Part shown: in pieces, positions 58,454-64,000 of the stretch
How positions within the stretch are numbered: the stretch's first letter is position 1
How the letters are laid out: every line of letters starts with the position of its first letter
Assembly (NCBI RefSeq): GCF_001510895.1
Contig: NZ_LPWA01000106.1
Location: 43,887-107,886 of the forward strand
Length of the DNA: 64,000 bases
Direction of reading: 5' to 3'
Origin: Mesorhizobium loti
GTDB taxonomy: Bacteria > Pseudomonadota > Alphaproteobacteria > Rhizobiales > Rhizobiaceae
Program-made: the position numbers and the translations under genes
Notes under the pieces: generated by a model
Seen by the model: only the letters and a program-made list of their open reading frames with translations
Database searches by the model: none
What the model was told of the DNA's origin: nothing

Positions 58454-59365
58454 ATGCGTGACATCCGCCTTATCCGTGCGCCCTCCAATCTCGGGCTGCG
58501 GCCTTTGCGGCCGGGCCATGTGCCCGGCACCTGGCGTGGGCCTGCGGCTCTGACCGAGGCCGGGCTGGTCGAAGCCTTGACGCCCGCAGCAATCGTCGAC
58601 CTCGAGCGGCCGGCCTATAGCGCCGAACCGGAGCCTGGCACCAGGTTGCGGAACGGCCATGCCATCCGCCGTTTCAATCTCGAACTGGCGGATGTCGTGG
58701 CCAAGGCGCTCGGGCAAAGCGAGTGGCCGCTGGTCATCGGCGGCGACTGCTCCGTGCTGCTTGGCGCACTCGCCGCCGCACGGCGGTCGGGTCCGATCGC
58801 GCTGATGCATGTCGACGGCCACAGCGACTTCCGTCATCCCGGCAATTATGACGTCAATGCCATGCTCGGCTCTGCCGCCGGTATGGACCTGGCGCTTGTC
58901 ACCGGCCGGGGCGAGCCGCTGCTTACCGAATGGCCGGGCATTGCCGGTCCGCTGGTCCCAGACGAGGCGGTGGTGCAGATCGGCGAGCGCAATAGCCGCG
59001 ATCCCGACTTTGCCTGGGCCGACATCAATGCGACCGCGATCACGCGCATCGATGTCTTCGCGGCGCGGGAACTGGGCGCGGTGGGAGTGGTGGAGAAGAC
59101 AAGGGCGGCGTTGGCGCGCGTCGGCTGTCCCTACTGGCTGCATCTCGATGTCGACGTGCTCGACCAGACGGTGATGCCGGCCGTGGATTCGCCCGGCAGT
59201 CCCGGCATCGATCCCGACGACCTCGTCGCCACCCTGTCACCATTGGCGATGGACCAGCGCTGCATCGGCATGGACATGACGATCTATGACCCGGACCTCG
59301 ACCCGAGCGGCGAACTGGCGCGATTGCTGGTGTCGCTGCTCGGGCGGATCGTCAGGCCAGGATAA
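58454..59365 (+). CDS. Arginase/agmatinase family ureohydrolase-like protein
   Basis: A 303-residue binuclear Mn enzyme. The metal motifs are present: VIGGDCSVLLGAL (GGDH/C-S variant), ALMHVDGHSDFRH and WLHLDVDVLDQTVMPAVDSPGSPG. In many arginases the first motif is GGDHS; here the histidine is replaced by cysteine, a variant found in formiminoglutamase/agmatinase-like branches. It cleaves guanidino or formimino compounds; the exact substrate is uncertain. ATG 58454 is used. It ends two bases before the S1C protease gene on the other strand. Confidence 0.85.
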   Translation: MRDIRLIRAPSNLGLRPLRPGHVPGTWRGPAALTEAGLVEALTPAAIVDLERPAYSAEPEPGTRLRNGHAIRRFNLELADVVAKALGQSEWPLVIGGDCSVLLGALAAARRSGPIALMHVDGHSDFRHPGNYDVNAMLGSAAGMDLALVTGRGEPLLTEWPGIAGPLVPDEAVVQIGERNSRDPDFAWADINATAITRIDVFAARELGAVGVVEKTRAALARVGCPYWLHLDVDVLDQTVMPAVDSPGSPGIDPDDLVATLSPLAMDQRCIGMDMTIYDPDLDPSGELARLLVSLLGRIVRPG

Positions 59366-59367
59366 GC

Positions 59368-60312
59368 TCAGCTCCTCGCCACAGGCGTCACCACCACCTG
59401 GCTCACCCCGCTGCGGCGCACGACGGTGCAGAGCGTCTCGCGGCCGATGCGCTCGGCATCGAGCAAGCGCACGAGATCATCGACGCCCGTGACCGGGCGG
59501 CCGTCGATGGCGGCAATGATGTCGCCTTCCTTCAGGCCGGCCTTCGCGGCGGGACCGTTCTTCTCGACGCTGCGCAGGCGCACGGCCGTGTTCGTGGTTA
59601 CCTGCGACAGGAGGGCTGCGCGGCGTGGCAGGTTGGTCGTATCGGCCGAGACACCGATGAAGGCGCGGCGCACGCGGCCGAAGCGGATGATCTCGGAGAT
59701 GACGAAATTGGCGGTGTTGGAGGCGACGGCGAAGGCGATGCCTTGCGCGCCGTGGATCATGGCAGTGTTGACGCCAATCACCTCGCCGGCCGACGACACC
59801 AGCGGCCCGCCGGAATTGCCCGGGTTGAGCGCGGCGTCCGTCTGGATGACGTCGTCGATCAGCCGGCCGGTCGAGGCGCGCATCGAGCGGCCGAGCGCGG
59901 AGACGACACCGGCGGTGACCGTCCATTCAAAGCCCAGCGGATTGCCGATCGCGATCGCGATCTGGCCGCGCCTGAGACGCTTGGAATCGCCGAGCGGCGC
60001 GACATCGGCGAAACTGCCGTCGGCGCGCACCAGCGCGATGTCGGTGTCGGGATCGCGGCCAAGGACGCGGCCTTCGCGCGCAGCGCCGTCCGGCATGGTG
60101 ACACGCACGGCGCGCGCGTCGCCGACGACATGGAAGTTGGTGACGACGAGCCCGTCCTGGGCGATGACGAAGCCAGAACCATGGCCGCCGGCGCCAATGC
60201 GCTCGATGCGGCACACGGCCGGCCCGATACGGTCGACGGCGTCGGCGACGGTCGCCGAATAGGCATCGAGCAAGGCGTCATCGGATTGGAGTTTTTCGGC
60301 GGCGAAGGCCAT
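59368..60312 (-). CDS. S1C (HtrA/Deg-like) serine protease with PDZ domain
   Basis: A 314-residue trypsin-like protease. The triad is H61 (VVTNFHVVG), D91 (DPDTDIALV) and S167 (ALNPGNSGGPL). A single PDZ domain follows (NGPAAKAGLKEGDIIAAIDGRPVTGVDDLVRLL). No signal peptide is visible (MAFAAEKLQSDDALL), so it should act in the cytoplasm, which is unusual for HtrA proteins. It is divergent from a paralogue in which all three catalytic residues are lost. The two genes are separated by 227 bases that include a dispersed repeat. Confidence 0.9.
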   Translation of the reverse strand: MAFAAEKLQSDDALLDAYSATVADAVDRIGPAVCRIERIGAGGHGSGFVIAQDGLVVTNFHVVGDARAVRVTMPDGAAREGRVLGRDPDTDIALVRADGSFADVAPLGDSKRLRRGQIAIAIGNPLGFEWTVTAGVVSALGRSMRASTGRLIDDVIQTDAALNPGNSGGPLVSSAGEVIGVNTAMIHGAQGIAFAVASNTANFVISEIIRFGRVRRAFIGVSADTTNLPRRAALLSQVTTNTAVRLRSVEKNGPAAKAGLKEGDIIAAIDGRPVTGVDDLVRLLDAERIGRETLCTVVRRSGVSQVVVTPVARS

Positions 60313-60332
60313 GGGTGGAGCTCCGTGTCATT

Positions 60333-60410
60333 CGGCAAGGCGATGCATTTTCTTTCATGCGTGCCGTTGCCCCAAAACCGCGCGGCACTTTTGGACGACA
60401 CGCACTATAT
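60333..60410 (+). repeat. Dispersed repeat core related to family 2
   Basis: Contains CATGCGTGCCGTTGCCCCAAAACC and CACTTTTGG..GACACGCACT, the same layout as 51004-51070 on the opposite strand. It lies between the two divergent S1C genes. Confidence 0.65.
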
Positions 60411-60539
60411 GTGCGGAGCGGCCGCAATTGCCGCGACCTGACCACATGGCCAGTCCGGCTGCCGACTAGCCGTCAGGCGAGTATCCGCGGGCGAGCCATG
60501 GAGCGATATCTGGGTCACAGAACCCAGGAGATCATCGAT

Positions 60540-61414
60540 ATGAGCAACTTCAATCTCAGTGCTTTTTCCGACGCCGTTGCCAATGTCGCGGCAGCTGCCG
60601 CGCCGGCGCTGGCGAGCTTCGCCACGCATCACCACCGCACCGCCAGCGCCTTCCACTGGCATGATGGCTTCTTCGTCACCGCCGAGGAAGCGGTCGAAGC
60701 CGGCGAGGAGATCGAGCTGACGCTGGCCTCGGGCGAAACCGTGAAGGCCGAGCTTGTCGGCCGCGATCCTTCGACGGGCGTTGCCCTGTTGAAACCAGCC
60801 TCCGCCGCTGCCGGTTTGCCGCAGCTGCCTCAGGCCGCGGCCGTGCGCCCCGGCCACGTGGCGATCGCCCTCGGCAGCAGCGACGGGACGGCACTTGCGG
60901 TGTTCGGCAGCGTCGGCGAGGTCGGGCCCGCCTGGCGCTCGATGCGCGGCGGAACGATCGATCGGCGCATCAACCTCGCCATCAACACCGGCGGTCGTTT
61001 CGAGGGTGGTCCGGTGCTCGATGCCAAGGGTGGCCTGATCGGCATGCTGCTGTTCGGGCCGCGCCGGCGGGTGCTTGTCATGCCTTACGAGACGATCGAG
61101 CGGGCAGTGGCGACACTGCGTGAAAAGGGCCATGTCGCGCGCGGCTATCTCGGCGCCGGGCTGCACCCCATCCGCAATGGCGACACGCACGGCGCATGGT
61201 GATGAGCCTTGACGACAGCGGCCCGGCAAAAGCCGCCGGCCTTCATGTCGGCGACATCATCGTCGCCTGGAATGGCGAGGCCGTGCATGGACCGCGCGAG
61301 CTGATCCGCAAGCTCGGGCCGGATAGCGCCGGCGCGGTCGTGACGCTTGGTATTTTGAGCGGCGGCACGCAGCGCGACGTTTCGATCACCATTGGCGAGA
61401 AGCCGCTGAGCTGA
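60540..61414 (+). CDS. Catalytically dead S1C-type pseudoprotease with PDZ domain, one frame break
   Basis: About 291 residues after adding one G near 61190. Aligned by eye with the neighbouring protease, the fold is kept but all three catalytic residues are replaced: VTAEEAV (E50 instead of His), DPSTGVALL (G80 instead of Asp) and GGRFEGGPV (E155 instead of Ser). The PDZ domain spans the break: GYLGAGLHPIRNG in the first frame and MVMSLDDSGPAKAAGLHVGDIIVAWNGEAV in the second. AGGAG precedes ATG 60540. A LuxR-type gene follows after eight bases and is probably co-transcribed. The role may be substrate binding or regulation of the active paralogue. Confidence 0.85.
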
Positions 61415-61422
61415 GAGGATCG

Positions 61423-62064
61423 ATGGCAAGCAGCGCGGCACAAACGATTGCCAGACCGGAGCCGACAACCCACCGGCTGACGGTGCTGATCGCGCTCGGC
61501 GACGCGGCGCGCGCCGAGCAGCTGGCCGACACGCTTGCGGCGAGCGACGATCTGCTGCCGACACTCGCCGGCAGCGGTATGGGTCAGGCGGCGGATGTCG
61601 CCTTGGTTGATGAGGCGGCTTTGGAAAGCCGGGCGGTGAGCCCGGCAACGCCGTGTGTGTTGCTCTCCCGGCGCGCCGGCCACGAGCGGTCGGCCGGCAA
61701 TCTGTTTGCGACGCTGCCAGCCTCCGCCGACAGCTTGCTGATCGCCGCCGCCTTGCGGTTGGCGGCATCCGGCTATCGCATCAGCAAGTCAGGACCCTCG
61801 GAGGCCCATGGCGATTTCCATGGAGAGCTTTCCGAGGACGAGACGCCTGACGACAACCAGCCTCGCGCGGCGTTATCGCCGCGCGAAGCCGAAGTGCTGG
61901 CGCTGCTGGCGGAAGGCGCGCCCAACAAGGTGATCGCGCGGCGGCTCAACATTTCCGTCCATACGGCGAAATTCCATGTCGCCGCGATCCTGATCAAGCT
62001 CGGCGCCGCCAATCGCACCGATGCCATCGCCATCGCGATGCGGCAGGGACTGGTGCTGGTCTAG
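61423..62064 (+). CDS. LuxR-type response regulator with degenerate receiver-like domain
   Basis: A 213-residue regulator. The C-terminal NarL/LuxR helix-turn-helix is clear: ALSPREAEVLALLAEGAPNKVIARRLNISVHTAKFHVAAILIKLGAANRTDAIAIAMRQGLV. The N-terminal half (HRLTVLIALGDAARAEQLADTLA) resembles a receiver domain but lacks the acidic DD pair and the phospho-aspartate, so it is probably not phosphorylated. It follows the S1C-like pseudoprotease after eight bases, which suggests a link between the protease pair and gene control. Confidence 0.88.
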   Translation: MASSAAQTIARPEPTTHRLTVLIALGDAARAEQLADTLAASDDLLPTLAGSGMGQAADVALVDEAALESRAVSPATPCVLLSRRAGHERSAGNLFATLPASADSLLIAAALRLAASGYRISKSGPSEAHGDFHGELSEDETPDDNQPRAALSPREAEVLALLAEGAPNKVIARRLNISVHTAKFHVAAILIKLGAANRTDAIAIAMRQGLVLV

Positions 62065-62200
62065 AGACCCCGGCCCGGTTCGCCTTGGTTTCCTACCCTA
62101 CGCAACGTAACCACTTCGGGACACTCTGGACTCTTGCGCGGTGCTTCTCTGCCGCGCAAAGGTTCGCGCATGTAGTATTGGAAGGGAGGCGGAGCAAAAA

Positions 62201-63067
62201 ATGTCGCTCAAGGGAAAGACGCTGTTCATCTCGGGCGGATCGCGCGGCATCGGACTGGCGATCGCGCTCAGGGCGGCGCGCGACGGGGCCAATGTGACGA
62301 TCGCGGCCAAGACCGCCGAGCCGCACCCGAAGCTGCCGGGCACGATCTATACCGCGGCCGAGGAGATCGAGCAGGCCGGCGGCACGGCGCTGCCGGTGCT
62401 TTGCGACATCCGCGACGAGGCTCAGGTTGCCGATGCGGTGGCAAAGACGGTGGAACGGTTCGGCGGCATCGACATCTGCGTCAACAATGCCAGCGCCATC
62501 CAGCTCACCGGCACGCTGGAAACCGACATGAAGCGTTACGATCTGATGCACCAGATCAACACGCGCGGCACGTTCCTGGTGTCCAAAATGTGCGTTCCGC
62601 ACCTGAAGTTGGCCAAAAATCCTCACATCCTGAATCTGGCGCCGCCGCTCGACATGAACGCCAAGTGGTTCAAGAACCACGTCGCCTACACCATGGCCAA
62701 GTTCGGCATGTCGATGTGCACGCTTGGCATGAGCGCCGAGTTTGCCAAGGACGGCATCGCCGTCAATTCGCTGTGGCCGATCTCGACCATCGACACGGCA
62801 GCCGTGCGCAACCTGCTGGGTGGCGCCACGGTCGCGGCGATGAGCCGGTCGTCCGACATCATGGCCGACGCGGCGCACGCGATCTTCCTCCGCCCGTCGC
62901 GGGAGGCGACCGGCAATTTCTACATCGACGAGGAAGTACTGCGTGCTGAAGGCGTCACGGATTTCTCGATCTATGCGCCCGGTGGGGCTGATCAGCTCGC
63001 AGGCGATTTTTTCGTTCCTGACGAGGTGTTCGCGAACTCGCAGACGAAGGTCAAAAGAATCTACTGA
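62201..63067 (+). CDS. SDR oxidoreductase, HSDL2-like
   Basis: A 288-residue short-chain dehydrogenase resembling hydroxysteroid dehydrogenase-like protein 2 without its sterol carrier domain. The NAD(P) motif is SGGSRGIGLAIALRAARDGANV followed by AKTAEPHPKLPGTIYTAAEEIE, the HSDL2 signature, then CVNNASAI. The active site is YTMAK with N-L-A-P in place of the usual ISS. GGGAGGCGGA precedes ATG 62201. It could act on fatty acyl or steroid-like alcohols; the substrate is not known. Confidence 0.9.
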   Translation: MSLKGKTLFISGGSRGIGLAIALRAARDGANVTIAAKTAEPHPKLPGTIYTAAEEIEQAGGTALPVLCDIRDEAQVADAVAKTVERFGGIDICVNNASAIQLTGTLETDMKRYDLMHQINTRGTFLVSKMCVPHLKLAKNPHILNLAPPLDMNAKWFKNHVAYTMAKFGMSMCTLGMSAEFAKDGIAVNSLWPISTIDTAAVRNLLGGATVAAMSRSSDIMADAAHAIFLRPSREATGNFYIDEEVLRAEGVTDFSIYAPGGADQLAGDFFVPDEVFANSQTKVKRIY

Positions 63068-63082
63068 TGAGCCGGAATCGTC

Positions 63083-63601
63083 TCACTCCGCCTCCGCCTT
63101 CTTGCCCTTCGCCAGCGCCATCACCCGGTCGATATAGGCGAGCATAAGCGCCGAGAAGACGAAGGCCAGATGCATGACGGTCAGCCACATGAGTTGATCG
63201 CTCGTGTAGGAAGCGTGGTTGAGGAAGACCTGCAGCAGGTGGATCGACGAGATCGCGACGATGGTCGAGGCGACCTTGACCTTCAGCGAGCCGACGTCGA
63301 TCGTGCCCAGCCAATGGACTTCGCCGTCCTGCTCGTCGAAGCGGCTGACGAAATTCTCATAGCCCGAAATGATCACCATCACCACCAGTGAGGCGACAAG
63401 AGCGGCGTCGATCAGGCCGAGCATCTTCAAGATCGTGTCGGTATCGCCGAGCGTGAAAACGCTCATGACGAACTCGTAGAGCTTCTTGCCGAAGGACAGG
63501 GCGTAAGTCGCGAGCGCAAGGCCGAGCCCCAGATAGAAGGCGACCAGCAGCCAGCGCGAGGCAAGGATAACGGATTCGATCGCAAGTTCGAGACGCTTCA
63601 T
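63083..63601 (-). CDS. UPF0114 (YqhA-like) membrane protein
   Basis: A 172-residue membrane protein of the UPF0114/TIGR00645 family with four predicted helices: VILASRWLLVAFYLGLGLALATYAL, LIDAALVASLVVMVIISGYENFVSRF, IVAISSIHLLQVFL and LTVMHLAFVFSALMLAYIDRVMA. The GYENFVSR segment is the family mark. Function is unknown. ATG 63599-63601 gives MKRLELAIESVILASRW. It converges with the SDR gene, 15 bases between the stops. Confidence 0.92.
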   Translation of the reverse strand: MKRLELAIESVILASRWLLVAFYLGLGLALATYALSFGKKLYEFVMSVFTLGDTDTILKMLGLIDAALVASLVVMVIISGYENFVSRFDEQDGEVHWLGTIDVGSLKVKVASTIVAISSIHLLQVFLNHASYTSDQLMWLTVMHLAFVFSALMLAYIDRVMALAKGKKAEAE

Positions 63602-63671
63602 GAGGTGTTCCGGGCTGATTTCGCTTTTGGATGTCGGGCGTATTTCGGGCGGATAAACTCTCTTTTCAAGG

Positions 63672-63708
63672 CAAAAAAGCCCCGCCGGAGAGGGGGACCG
63701 GCGGGGCT
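63672..63708 (-). terminator. Strong minus-strand terminator upstream of the UPF0114 gene
   Basis: An 11-bp G/C stem (63678-63688 with 63698-63708) is followed on the minus strand by six Ts. It points at a transcript that starts to the right, between 63709 and 63832, and would end before the UPF0114 start codon at 63601. Confidence 0.75.
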
Positions 63709-63832
63709 CATGTGTCCCGCTGGAGTCGGGACAGGGCAGGGAACGCCCTGACTGGAATCTGGGTGCCTCAATGCGGCGATTCAATGAGCATGGCGGGACA
63801 AAGCGGGACAATTCTTCTTGCATATTGAAAGA

Positions 63833-63863
63833 AAGGGCCCGTCCGGATTCGGGCGGGGCCCTT
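63833..63863 (-). terminator. Second minus-strand terminator-like hairpin
   Basis: AAGGGCCC pairs with GGGCCCTT with an inner G/C stem and a small bulge; on the minus strand it is followed by TCTTTCAAT. With the terminator at 63672-63708 it delimits a 125-base interval with no gene of normal size. The 399-base stretch 63602-64000 holds these two hairpins and a repeat. Confidence 0.55.
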
Positions 63864-63910
63864 ATCTTGTCGCGCTGATTCCGAAAGCCGGACCAGGATC
63901 TTGAAATCAA

Positions 63911-64000
63911 ACGCTAAAGCGTCACCGAAACGGACGCAGGTGACGCGCCTTAGGTTTTTATGCATGTCGCCCGAAACCACAGTCGTCGCGACATGCATCA
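63911..64000 (+). repeat. Dispersed intergenic repeat, family 2, cut by the window edge
   Basis: Starts ACGCTAAAGCGTCACC, has CTTAGGTTTTTATGCATGTCG and CCCGAAACC in the middle and a closing CGACATGCATC, the same layout as 32569-32673. The right end may continue past the window. Confidence 0.65.

Noticed and set aside
60540..61414. A second active HtrA-type protease
   Set aside because: None of the three catalytic residues is present at the aligned positions.

Overview
The window looks like chromosome of a high-GC alphaproteobacterium of the Rhizobiales, most probably Mesorhizobium or a close relative. This is an inference from overall composition, gene families (rhizobial RpoD and DnaG, DUF899, DUF4142, DUF2061 and RcnB-like proteins, MntR/MntH, ThuE-like sugar transport) and several families of short dispersed intergenic repeats. 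No rRNA, tRNA, CRISPR array, transposase or integrase was found.

Layout. 1-8400: cupin tail, aspartate aminotransferase, tandem EAL phosphodiesterases, glutathione transferase, a small toxin-antitoxin pair, cspA, DNA repair methyltransferase, lytic transglycosylase, GNAT. 8801-11902: sugar ABC transporter (binding protein and two permeases, no ATPase). 12025-13438: DUF899 and DUF4142 proteins. 13439-16590: repeat-rich accessory stretch with a broken cupin gene and an AT-richer island encoding a DNA methyltransferase fused to a nuclease-like domain. 16593-20096: carB. 20319-29988: regulator/transporter pairs (ArsR-MFS, MarR-SDR, LysE-LysR), then mntH and mntR. 30147-33318: metallopeptidase, TetA-like exporter, HigBA-like toxin-antitoxin pair. 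33389-35318: carA and yqeY. 35319-40861: a D-cysteine desulfhydrase/cysteate-lyase-like gene, an Asp/Glu-type racemase and a complete polar amino acid ABC transporter, bracketed by a duplicated yqeY 3' end. 40951-47838: L,D-transpeptidase-like protein, GNAT, DUF983, MocR regulator, MFS, DUF2061, Na/Pi symporter. 48805-53205: dnaG and rpoD. 53413-58354: small proteins, PadR, HlyU, beta-keto acid cleavage enzyme, azoreductase, LysR. 58454-63601: arginase family enzyme, active S1C protease divergent from a catalytically dead S1C paralogue, LuxR regulator, SDR, UPF0114 protein.

Reading notes. At least eleven genes, including the essential dnaG and carA, carry single-base frame breaks, mostly a lost G or C next to a G/C run. 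The simplest reading is systematic indel error in the sequence, so most of these genes are probably intact in the organism. The most interesting biology is the yqeY-flanked amino acid/sulfonate module, the methyltransferase-nuclease fusion, the protease/pseudoprotease/LuxR cluster, and the toxin-antitoxin pair sitting between two copies of the cspA terminator sequence.
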